Assembly: GCA_964570765.1 (NCBI GenBank)
Contig: CAZMZF010000010.1
Coordinates: forward strand, 1 to 64,000
Length of the DNA stretch: 64,000 nucleotides
Direction of reading: 5' to 3'
From: CAZMZF01 sp964570765
GTDB taxonomy: Bacteria > Zixibacteria > MSB-5A5 > RBG-16-43-9
In this document: one piece after another, positions 1 through 5,946 of the stretch
Layout of the letters: each line of letters opens with the position of its first letter
How positions within the stretch are numbered: position 1 is the first letter of the stretch
Program-made: the position numbers and the translations under genes
The notes under the pieces: generated by a model
Database searches by the model: none
What the model was told of the DNA's origin: nothing
The model's input: the letters and a program-made list of their open reading frames with translations, nothing else

Positions 1-374
1 AGGGAAAAGGATATGAGGTTATAGATTTTGGCACTTTTTCTGAGGAATCAGTGGACTATCCTGATTTCGGATTTAAGGTAGCTAAAGCTGTTTCATGTGG
101 AGACGTAGAAAGAGGGATTTTATTCTGCTGGTCAGGAATAGGGATGTGCATCTCAGCCAATAAGATTAAAGGAGTAAGAGCGGCTTTATGTTTAAATGAA
201 GAAATGGCCAAGCTCTCCCGTGAGCATAATGATTCCAATGTTCTTTCCCTTTCTGCTAAATTTATACCTGAAGAAAAGCTTCTGAAAATTGTTGAGGTCT
301 GGTTGAACACCTCCTTTGAAGGAGGCAGACATCAGAGAAGATTGGATAAAATTTCCTTAGAGGAGAGAATGTAG
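1..374 (+). CDS. rpiB: Ribose-5-phosphate isomerase B, 5' end outside window
   Basis: The reading frame is open from base 3 and has no start inside the window, so this is the C-terminal 123 residues or so of a protein usually about 145 residues long. RpiB interconverts ribose 5-phosphate and ribulose 5-phosphate in the cytosolic pentose phosphate pathway. The visible segments VDYPDF, GILFCWSGIGMCISANK and GVRAALC match the RpiB active-site region, including the conserved cysteine. The usual GTG/GTGIG stretch reads WSGIG here, a modest deviation. glyA follows 0.8 kb downstream, a common partner of rpiB, with a transposase and repeats between them. The TAG stop lies inside a palindromic repeat that starts at 371. 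Confidence 0.85.
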   Translation, partial: GKGYEVIDFGTFSEESVDYPDFGFKVAKAVSCGDVERGILFCWSGIGMCISANKIKGVRAALCLNEEMAKLSREHNDSNVLSLSAKFIPEEKLLKIVEVWLNTSFEGGRHQRRLDKISLEERM

Positions 375-425
375 CGGAGGTCTTTAGACCTCCATTAAAT
401 ATGGAAGGCTTCAGCCTTCCACTAC
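371..425. repeat. Composite palindromic repeat, GTAGCGGA...CTAC type
   Basis: Two hairpins lie in tandem: a GGAGGTCT/AGACCTCC palindrome, then a GGAAGGCT/AGCCTTCC palindrome. They are bounded by GTAGCGGA on the left and CTAC on the right. Similar copies lie at 472-530, 1018-1083, 1091-1166 and 2484-2555. The left edge supplies the rpiB stop codon. Confidence 0.85.
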
Positions 426-438
426 AAAAAGATTTTTC

Positions 439-463
439 GTAGTGCGATCCTTTCAGGGTCGCC
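439..463. repeat. Hairpin repeat GCGATCC...GGGTCGC
   Basis: A short hairpin starts with CGTAGTGCGATCC and closes with GGGTCGCC. A copy in the opposite orientation lies at about 35112-35137, next to a CTACGAA end. It belongs to the dispersed palindromes of this genome. Confidence 0.65.
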
Positions 464-471
464 AAAGAAAT

Positions 472-530
472 GTAGAGGAGGTCTTCAGACTTCTATAAAA
501 TAATTATGGAAAGCTAAAGCTTTCCGCTAC
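472..530. repeat. Composite palindromic repeat, GTAG...CGCTAC type
   Basis: Same architecture as the copy at 371-425. The right-hand hairpin GGAAAGC-TAAA-GCTTTCC is perfect and ends in GCTAC. It lies 20 bases upstream of the transposase start, so the transposase is flanked on both sides by this family. Confidence 0.85.
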
Positions 531-550
531 ATTTATCATCAACACAACAA

Positions 551-1021
551 ATGTTAAAGCGAAAGAACAATCGGTTAGATCTCCAGCTTTATAAAGGTAT
601 AAGAGCATATTTTGTCACTATCTGCACTAAGGATCAACAGAGCGTTTTTACTGATACAAAGACAATAGCTGAGCATCTCAAGTTATTAAATTCTTGTTGT
701 AAAAAAGAGAAATTCTCTGTATGGGCTTATTGTTTTATGCCTGACCATCTTCATTTACTTCTAATTGCCAAAGAAAACTCAGACCTAATTAAATTCATTC
801 GAATATATAAACAACTCAGTGGATATGGGTATAAGAAGGCAACTGGACAAGTCCTGTGGCAAAAAAGTTTTTATGATCATATTTTAAGAAAGGAAGAAAA
901 TATTATCCAGCTAATAAGATATATTTTGGAGAATCCGGAGAGAAAGGGGATCATAGAGTATTTTGTGAATTATCCCTATTCTGGCTCTTTGGAATTTGGG
1001 AAAGAGATTTTTAAATTGTAG
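551..1021 (+). CDS. REP-associated tyrosine transposase (RAYT, IS200-like Y1 family)
   Basis: A 156-residue single-strand transposase of the Transposase_17 / TnpA-REP family. The HUH motif is seen as PDHLHLLL (His66, His68), and the probable nucleophile is Tyr124 in IRYILENP. RAYTs are single-copy domesticated relatives of IS200/IS605 enzymes and are linked to the spread of REP palindromes. The gene has composite palindromes on both sides (472-530, 1018-1083, 1091-1166), the arrangement expected of a RAYT with its substrate. The stop codon TAG at 1019-1021 is contributed by the downstream repeat. No Shine-Dalgarno is evident before the ATG. The frame looks intact, so activity is possible but not shown. 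Confidence 0.88.
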   Translation: MLKRKNNRLDLQLYKGIRAYFVTICTKDQQSVFTDTKTIAEHLKLLNSCCKKEKFSVWAYCFMPDHLHLLLIAKENSDLIKFIRIYKQLSGYGYKKATGQVLWQKSFYDHILRKEENIIQLIRYILENPERKGIIEYFVNYPYSGSLEFGKEIFKL

Positions 1022-1083
1022 CGGAGGTCTTCAGACCTCCAGGGGCTGGGATGTGAAGAAAAATATGGAAAGCTATCCGCTAC
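1018..1083. repeat. Composite palindromic repeat with a longer spacer
   Basis: GTAGCGGAGGTCT/AGACCTCC hairpin, a 27-base spacer, then a shortened GGAAAGCTATCCGCTAC right end in which the second hairpin has lost its arm. The GTAG end forms the transposase stop codon. Confidence 0.8.
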
Positions 1084-1090
1084 AAGAAAA

Positions 1091-1166
1091 GTAGCGGAGG
1101 TTTTTAGACCTCCAGAGGTAGGGTGTAGGGATAAGGGATATATGGAAAACTAAAGCTTTCCGCTAC
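1091..1166. repeat. Composite palindromic repeat
   Basis: Left hairpin GTAGCGGAGG...CCTCC, a 30-base spacer and right hairpin GGAAAACTAAAGCTTTCCGC ending in TAC. It is in direct tandem with the copy at 1018-1083, separated by AAGAAAA. Confidence 0.82.
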
Positions 1167-1199
1167 AAAAAAATAACAGAATTTTAAGGAGTGATTGTT

Positions 1200-2456
1200 A
1201 TGAGCAAATTAAAAGAGGTTGATCCGGAGGTCTATGCAGCGATTTTGGGAGAGACCAGAAGAGAGGCTTATCAGTTAGAGCTTATCGCTTCAGAGAATTT
1301 TGTGAGCGAGGCCGTCTTAGAGGCTTTGGGCTCGGTTATGACTAATAAATACGCTGAAGGTTATCCGGGAAAAAGATATTATGGTGGATGTAAGTATATG
1401 GATATGGTTGAGAATTTAGCACGAGAGCGAGCTAAACAACTATTTGGATGTGAACATGTGAACGTACAGCCACATTCTGGCTCCCAGGCAAATATGGGGG
1501 TTTATTTCTGTGTTCTAAAACCTGGTGATACTATCCTGGGTTTAAACCTTTATCACGGAGGACATCTGACCCATGGCTCTCCAGTTAATTTCTCAGGGAA
1601 ATTTTTCAAAGTATGTTTTTATGGAGTTAGAAAGGATACTGAAGTTTTAGATTATGATGAAGTTTTACAAATAGCTAAAGACTGTAAGCCAAAATTGATT
1701 GTGGCAGGGGCAACCGCTTATCCCAGGATTTTAGATTTTTCAAAATTTCGTCAGATAGCGGAGGAGATTGGTGCATACCTGATGGTAGATATCGCTCATA
1801 TAGCTGGATTAGTCATAGCAGGAATTCATCCTTCACCAGTGCCTTATGCTGATTTTGTAACCTCTACCACCCATAAGACCTTACGTGGTCCCAGGGGCGG
1901 GATGATTATGTGTAAGGAAAAATATGCCAAGGAGCTGGATAAAGAGATAATGCCGGGCATACAGGGTGGTCCACTTATGCATGTGATTGCCTCCAAGGCT
2001 GTGGCTTTTAAAGAAGCGTTAGAACCTTCTTTTAAGGAATATCAACATCAGATTGTAAAGAATGCTAAGACTTTAGCTCAAGAGCTTATTAATTATGGTT
2101 ATCACGTAGTAGCTGGCGGAACAGATACCCATTTAATGCTGGTTAGCTTTGTAGAGAAAAAGATAACTGGAAAAGTGGTAGAGGAGGCATTAGATAGAGC
2201 CGGGATAACGGTCAATAAGAATACTGTGCCATTTGATCCTCAAAAACCTTTTATAACCTCAGGGATAAGGATAGGAACCCCTGCAGTTACTACTCGGGGA
2301 ATGAAAGAGTCAGAAATGAAAATAATTGCCAGGTTAATTCACGAGACCATTTCCAATTTAGGGAATGATGAGTTTTATAAGAAAGTCAAAAAAGAGGTTG
2401 AGGAACTCTGTCACAAATTTCCTTTGTATAAAGAGAGATTGGAAATTAGTAGATAG
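1200..2456 (+). CDS. glyA: Serine hydroxymethyltransferase
   Basis: A PLP enzyme that interconverts serine and glycine and charges tetrahydrofolate with a one-carbon unit. Seen: the N-terminal LELIASENF motif, the substrate region YPGKRYYGG, and the Schiff-base lysine K226 in STTHKTLRGPRGG. At 418 residues it has the usual bacterial length. An upstream in-frame GTG at 1191 touches the AAGGA ribosome-binding site, while the ATG at 1200 sits nine bases from it, so 1200 is chosen. In many bacteria glyA lies beside rpiB, as here. A bifunctional FtcD at 39.7 kb also feeds the folate one-carbon pool. Confidence 0.96.
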   Translation: MSKLKEVDPEVYAAILGETRREAYQLELIASENFVSEAVLEALGSVMTNKYAEGYPGKRYYGGCKYMDMVENLARERAKQLFGCEHVNVQPHSGSQANMGVYFCVLKPGDTILGLNLYHGGHLTHGSPVNFSGKFFKVCFYGVRKDTEVLDYDEVLQIAKDCKPKLIVAGATAYPRILDFSKFRQIAEEIGAYLMVDIAHIAGLVIAGIHPSPVPYADFVTSTTHKTLRGPRGGMIMCKEKYAKELDKEIMPGIQGGPLMHVIASKAVAFKEALEPSFKEYQHQIVKNAKTLAQELINYGYHVVAGGTDTHLMLVSFVEKKITGKVVEEALDRAGITVNKNTVPFDPQKPFITSGIRIGTPAVTTRGMKESEMKIIARLIHETISNLGNDEFYKKVKKEVEELCHKFPLYKERLEISR

Positions 2457-2478
2457 TAGGTAGTAGACAGTAGACAGG
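2449..2478. repeat. Short TAGTAGACAG-type simple repeat
   Basis: Degenerate tandem of TAGTAG(A/G)(T/C)AG units across the glyA stop codon. A matching stretch, AGTAGACAGTAGATAGTAGA, lies just after sbcC at 22652. Confidence 0.6.
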
Positions 2479-2483
2479 GAAAT

Positions 2484-2555
2484 GTAGCGGAGGTCTTCAG
2501 ACCTCCATAAAAGAATGGAAGGCTAAAGTCTCAAGACCTTGAGGCTTTCCTCTAC
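2484..2555. repeat. Composite palindromic repeat abutting the next start codon
   Basis: GTAGCGGAGGTCTTCAGACC left hairpin; the right half is interrupted by TCTCAAGACCTTGAG and ends in TCTAC. It ends 8 bases before the ATG of the next gene, which leaves that gene no recognisable ribosome-binding site. Confidence 0.8.
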
Positions 2556-2563
2556 ATTAACAG

Positions 2564-3556
2564 ATGAGTATTCACAAAGATAGAATTAGAACTGTATTAA
2601 AAGGGGAGAGGCCTGACCGGATACCGATTTCTTTATGGAGGCATTTTTATGATAAAGAGTCAGATGCTTCGGAGTTAGCAAAGGCAATGATAGCTTTCCA
2701 GAAAAAATATGATTGGGATTTTATGAAGGTAAATCCACGGGCAAGCTATCATATCGAAGGCTGGGGAGCAAAAGTGGCGTTCAGTCTAAAACCCTGGATT
2801 AAAACTAAGGTCGTAGAACATCCGGTTAAAAAAACTGAAGATTGGAAAAAACTAAAAGTATTAAAATCATCAGTCAAGGCTTTAACGGAACAATTGAAAG
2901 CTCTTAAGTTGATTAAAAAAAGACTTAAAGATGAGATATTCATGGTTGAAACAATCTTTACACCCTTATCCATAGCTGGTGATTTAGTAAAAGAGGAAAA
3001 GGATTTATTAAAAGACTTGAGAAAGGAACCTGAATTAATTCATACAGCTTTAGAGATAATCACAGAGACTTTTTCGAGCTTCGCAGTTGAATGTTTGAAT
3101 GCGGGAGCAGATGGGATTTTCTTTGCCACTACCGAGTGGGCGACTAAAAATCTTTTAACTGAAGAAGAATACTTAGAATTTGGCAAAACTTATGACCTGA
3201 AAGTTTTAAATGAAGTAGAATCGGCGGAGTTTAATATCCTGCATATCTGTAAAAGCCATAATTTTCTTAAACTTTTCTTTGATTACCCTGTAAAAGTTGT
3301 AAATTGGGATTCGACCGATCCGACAAATCTAAATTTAAAAGAGGGAGCAAAAATTCTCAATAAGATTGTTCTGGGTGGAATAGACCAGGAGAATTTATTA
3401 CTAAAAGGAACCTCAGATAAGGTTACAAAAGAAATAAAAGAGATAATTGAGCTTAACCAGAAAGTGAATTTGATCCTGGGACCAGGATGCGTAATATCTC
3501 CACAAACACCCGGCGAGAATCTGGAAGCAGTAAGAAGAGCTGTAGAAAACTTATGA
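2564..3556 (+). CDS. Uroporphyrinogen decarboxylase-family (URO-D superfamily) protein
   Basis: A 330-residue cytosolic protein with the URO-D/methyltransferase TIM-barrel fold. Seen: N-terminal RIRTVLKGERPDRIPISLWRH, a central AGADGIFFATTEWA segment, LHICKSHN, VVNWDSTDPTNL and the C-terminal LGPGCVISPQTPGENLEAVR. The last resembles the GCxxPxxTPxEN end of the family. It lacks the typical arginine-rich N-terminal motif of heme-pathway HemE, and no other heme gene is near. It may be a corrinoid-dependent methyltransferase-type member or an uncharacterised decarboxylase; the sequence does not decide. A palindromic repeat ends 8 bases before the start codon, so a leaderless or SD-independent start is possible. 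Confidence 0.8.
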   Translation: MSIHKDRIRTVLKGERPDRIPISLWRHFYDKESDASELAKAMIAFQKKYDWDFMKVNPRASYHIEGWGAKVAFSLKPWIKTKVVEHPVKKTEDWKKLKVLKSSVKALTEQLKALKLIKKRLKDEIFMVETIFTPLSIAGDLVKEEKDLLKDLRKEPELIHTALEIITETFSSFAVECLNAGADGIFFATTEWATKNLLTEEEYLEFGKTYDLKVLNEVESAEFNILHICKSHNFLKLFFDYPVKVVNWDSTDPTNLNLKEGAKILNKIVLGGIDQENLLLKGTSDKVTKEIKEIIELNQKVNLILGPGCVISPQTPGENLEAVRRAVENL

Positions 3557-3579
3557 ATTAGTAAAAAAGTTGTTTTTAT

Positions 3580-3642
3580 GTAGAGGAAGGCCGTTCCTAT
3601 GGATCCAATTTCGGACAAGGTCTTGAGACTTCAGCCTTCCAT
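3580..3642. repeat. Degenerate GTAGAGGAAGG repeat
   Basis: Begins GTAGAGGAAGGC and ends in AGCCTTCCAT. It contains GGATCC and the phrase CAAGGTCTTGAGACTT, which is also seen in the inserts at 2530 and 47000. It is a decayed member of the composite palindrome family. Confidence 0.6.
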
Positions 3643-3696
3643 TTTAATTATTTAGATGTTTTAAGATCTCAACGATAGTAAAAGAAGGAGCAAGAG

Positions 3697-4149
3697 ATGA
3701 AAATGAAAGAAAAAAAGATTCTTGAGCAGATAAAGGAATTAGCGAAATCCAAAATGAAAAGGGAGGATATTCTTAAAGAAACTGTGAGAATATTGAAAGA
3801 AAACTTCGACTACTATAACTGGGTAGGGATTTACCTTTTGGAAGGCGAAGAATTAGTGCTTGGTCCATTTTCAGGTAAACCTTCACCTCATACCAGAATC
3901 CGTTTAAATAGTGGTATATGCGGGGCTGCAGCCAGTCAGAAAAAATCTATACTCATCCCGGATGTTAAAGCTGATCATAGGTATTTAGCCTGTAGCCTGG
4001 AAACTAAATCGGAGATAGTTATTCCTATAATGACAAGGGAGAAGGTCTGGGGTGAGATAGATATAGATTCCGATAGATTGGATGCTTTTACAAAAGAAAA
4101 TAAGCATTTATTAGAAGAGATCTGCTCCATTTTAGCTGGATTATTTTGA
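3697..4149 (+). CDS. GAF-domain protein, free methionine-R-sulfoxide reductase-like
   Basis: A 150-residue single GAF domain after a helical N-terminus. The core NWVGIYLLEGEELVLGPFSG, SGICGAA, YLACS and KSEIVIPI matches the fRMsr (MsrC/YebR) family, which reduces free methionine-(R)-sulfoxide in the cytosol. Cys75 and Cys99 align with Cys94 and Cys118 of the E. coli enzyme. The position of E. coli Cys84, in its IACVRIP segment, is occupied by PHTRIR, so one of three redox cysteines is missing. A sensory GAF role is possible instead. A good ribosome-binding site, GAAGGAG, precedes the ATG. The next gene also contains a GAF domain. Confidence 0.75.
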   Translation: MKMKEKKILEQIKELAKSKMKREDILKETVRILKENFDYYNWVGIYLLEGEELVLGPFSGKPSPHTRIRLNSGICGAAASQKKSILIPDVKADHRYLACSLETKSEIVIPIMTREKVWGEIDIDSDRLDAFTKENKHLLEEICSILAGLF

Positions 4150-4367
4150 TTTTTTTTGTGTTTTAGCTTGCATCTAATATGAAAGGAAATGCATAAGAAA
4201 TGAATTATTTACTAATAATTTAAAGTTATTAAATTATTTTGTATTACGAGCATTCAAATTATATTAATAACTAACTCTATAATGGGCAAAGTATTATAAA
4301 TTATATTTAAAGTATTACATTATACTCCTATCCTAACATTTCTCTATACTCATAAAAAATTTGCTAA

Positions 4368-4383
4368 CGGCATATCTTTTGCA
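4368..4383 (+). promoter_or_regulatory. Candidate sigma-54 promoter for the GAF-HisKA gene
   Basis: CGGCATATCTTTTGCA matches the -24/-12 consensus TGGCAC-R-N4-TTGC-W, with GG and GC separated by exactly ten bases; only the first T is replaced. It lies 39 bases before the ATG in an otherwise AT-rich gap with no repeats (4150-4422). Two NtrC-type sigma-54 activators are encoded in the window. Confidence 0.55.
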
Positions 4384-4422
4384 TTTCTCATAGCAAAATA
4401 GACATACTTAGAAAGGATAAAA

Positions 4423-5235
4423 ATGGAACAGGAAACCTCTAAAGACAGTTTAAAATATCAGGTTCTAAGACTCTTAGCTATCAGGATTAACAGCTCAGCT
4501 CCCATTAAAGAAATAATTCAAGAGGTAATAGATAAGACACTGGAAATAATGGGATTGGAAGCTGGTTCAATTGCTTTATGGGATGAGGATACAAAAGAAT
4601 TAATCTGTGAAGCCATATCCGGTAAACCTGATAAAGCCGATTTCCTTTCAGCCATGGAAAAAAGTGTCATTCAAACGATGAGAAAGGATTTTAAAATCGA
4701 GTCTATTTATCTGACCCTGCAAAAAGACGGGTTATACAGCCTTTTCTCCTATCCGATTAGAGCAGATGGCAGATTATTAGGGGCAATAACTGGACTAAGC
4801 TCAGGAAACAGAAATCTGATTTTAGAGGAGGAGTTTTTAGAAGCTTTAGGGAGTCAGTTAGGATTAGGAGTTTCTAAAGCTGAAGGGTTTCTTACTAAGG
4901 CTGAGAAGAGGAAGATGGAAGAGGAAAAAGAACAAGCTTTAAAATCTGAAAGGCTTTCTGCCATAACTCTCACTTCTGGAACGGTAAATCATGAGATTAA
5001 TAACCCTTTAACAGCGATTTTAGGAAATGCACAACTGCTTTTAGCTCGTAAAGAATATCTTGATCAGGAAACAGTGGAAAAGCTAAAGAAGATTGAAGAA
5101 AATGCTCTGAAGATAGAAGAGGTTACTCACAATCTTCTCAGAATAATTGAGCCGGTGATTGTGGAATATGCACCCGGAGTTAAGATAATAGATCTAGCAG
5201 CTTCCAAAAAAAGAGAATTTTCCTCTGAATCTTAA
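4423..5235 (+). CDS. GAF-HisKA protein lacking an ATPase domain
   Basis: A 270-residue soluble protein. Residues about 25-150 form a GAF domain (EAGSIALWDEDTKEL, YPIRADGRLLGAI), followed by a charged coiled linker (160-178). A histidine-kinase dimerisation/phosphoacceptor helix follows, with His190 in VNHEINNPLTAILGN. The protein ends about 80 residues later, without the N, G1 and G2 boxes of HATPase_c. The frame closes at an ordinary TAA followed by a repeat and a terminator, so the end looks genuine here. It could be phosphorylated in trans, act as a dimerisation partner, or be a truncated kinase. AGAAAGGA precedes the ATG, and a sigma-54-like promoter lies upstream. Confidence 0.75.
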   Translation: MEQETSKDSLKYQVLRLLAIRINSSAPIKEIIQEVIDKTLEIMGLEAGSIALWDEDTKELICEAISGKPDKADFLSAMEKSVIQTMRKDFKIESIYLTLQKDGLYSLFSYPIRADGRLLGAITGLSSGNRNLILEEEFLEALGSQLGLGVSKAEGFLTKAEKRKMEEEKEQALKSERLSAITLTSGTVNHEINNPLTAILGNAQLLLARKEYLDQETVEKLKKIEENALKIEEVTHNLLRIIEPVIVEYAPGVKIIDLAASKKREFSSES

Positions 5236-5237
5236 TG

Positions 5238-5265
5238 GTAGAGACACATTGCAAAGCGTCTCTGC
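5238..5265. repeat. Imperfect palindrome GTAGAGAC...GTCTCTGC
   Basis: A decayed copy of the perfect 28-base palindrome at 24510-24537 (GTAGAGACGCATTG and its complement). Confidence 0.7.
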
Positions 5266-5283
5266 TATTAATTCTAAAACAAA

Positions 5284-5315
5284 ACAAAAAAAGGCGAATA
5301 ATCTCGCCTTTTTAT
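5284..5315. terminator. Bidirectional intrinsic terminator
   Basis: AAAAAAAGGCGA-ATAATC-TCGCCTTTTTAT forms a stem with a T run on the + strand and, because of the A run on the left, also on the - strand. It sits between the converging GAF-HisKA gene and the small - strand membrane protein gene. Confidence 0.8.
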
Positions 5316-5332
5316 TGTTTCTTAATCTTTGC

Positions 5333-5587
5333 TTATCCTACTTCAACCTTTTTCTCTTCAGTTTTGAGAAGTTCAATCTTTTTCTCTTCTGTGCTTAGAG
5401 GTTCAGTTAATCTGATTTTTGCCTTCAAAGTATCTATTCTTTCTTTTCTCAAGCGGATTAATACTCCTAAGGAGATTAACATGAACATAAAAGAATTTAC
5501 CTGTCTGAAGATCTCTCCATAATTAAAAATGCTATCCAGGAACGCCAGCACACCCAAGAGGAAAAGCATAGTTGACCAAAATAGCAT
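5333..5587 (-). CDS. Small two-helix membrane protein, unknown
   Basis: An 84-residue protein with two hydrophobic segments (about residues 2-19 and 31-46) and a charged, Lys/Glu-rich C-terminal tail (KKIELLKTEEKKVEVG). I do not recognise a family. It is judged real because a strong ribosome-binding site, GGAGGTAGATTT, lies directly before its ATG on the - strand, and a terminator hairpin follows its stop. The + strand frame opposite it has neither. The tail suggests a cytosolic coil, possibly for protein contact. Confidence 0.65.
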   Translation of the reverse strand: MLFWSTMLFLLGVLAFLDSIFNYGEIFRQVNSFMFMLISLGVLIRLRKERIDTLKAKIRLTEPLSTEEKKIELLKTEEKKVEVG

Positions 5588-5946
5588 AAATCTACCTCCA
5601 CGAAAAGGGTTAATTTATTTCACCATCACTCTTAATTTGATTTTCTTATCGGCAGTTTTAGAGCAAACCTTAGAGTTAATCTTTAAAAATTTATGAATTT
5701 CTGCGTATAAGTTGGTAGTTTAATAATATTTATATTTTAGTTCGTAGATTCTTATACAAAACAGTTAACTTTAAGTGCAAACCTTTAGGTTTGACCAAAA
5801 TTGTTTAATTGGTTTATAAAGAATTTAAGGTAAAGCTAAAGCTTTACAATCCAATGTTTATTTCCAGAAGTTTTACTTTTTCAGAGAATAATAAATAAAT
5901 TCTTGACAGTCGTGGTAAGATAGAATAACTTAATACTCTTATTGTT
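5588..5946. other. Gene-free gap upstream of purF
   Basis: 359 bases, AT-rich. It holds two decayed palindromes of the GTAAACCTTTAGGTTTAC class (about 5774-5796 and 5830-5847, the latter GTAAAGCTAAAGCTTTAC) and a promoter-like sequence at 5903-5931. I see no purine-riboswitch core and no ORF. Confidence 0.6.
5903..5931 (+). promoter_or_regulatory. Candidate housekeeping promoter for purF
   Basis: TTGACA, a 17-base spacer and TAACTT, ending 15 bases before the purF ATG. The -35 is perfect and the -10 weak. If used, the leader is only about ten bases. Confidence 0.45.

Noticed and set aside
5235..5522. 95-residue + strand frame opposite the small membrane protein
   Set aside because: It has no start signals, runs through a terminator hairpin, and lies antisense to a frame with an excellent ribosome-binding site.
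5652..5670. Further sigma-54 promoter (CGGCAGTTTTAGAGC)
   Set aside because: GG and GC are ten bases apart, but the -12 element is GAGC and not TTGC, and the site is 280 bases from purF.
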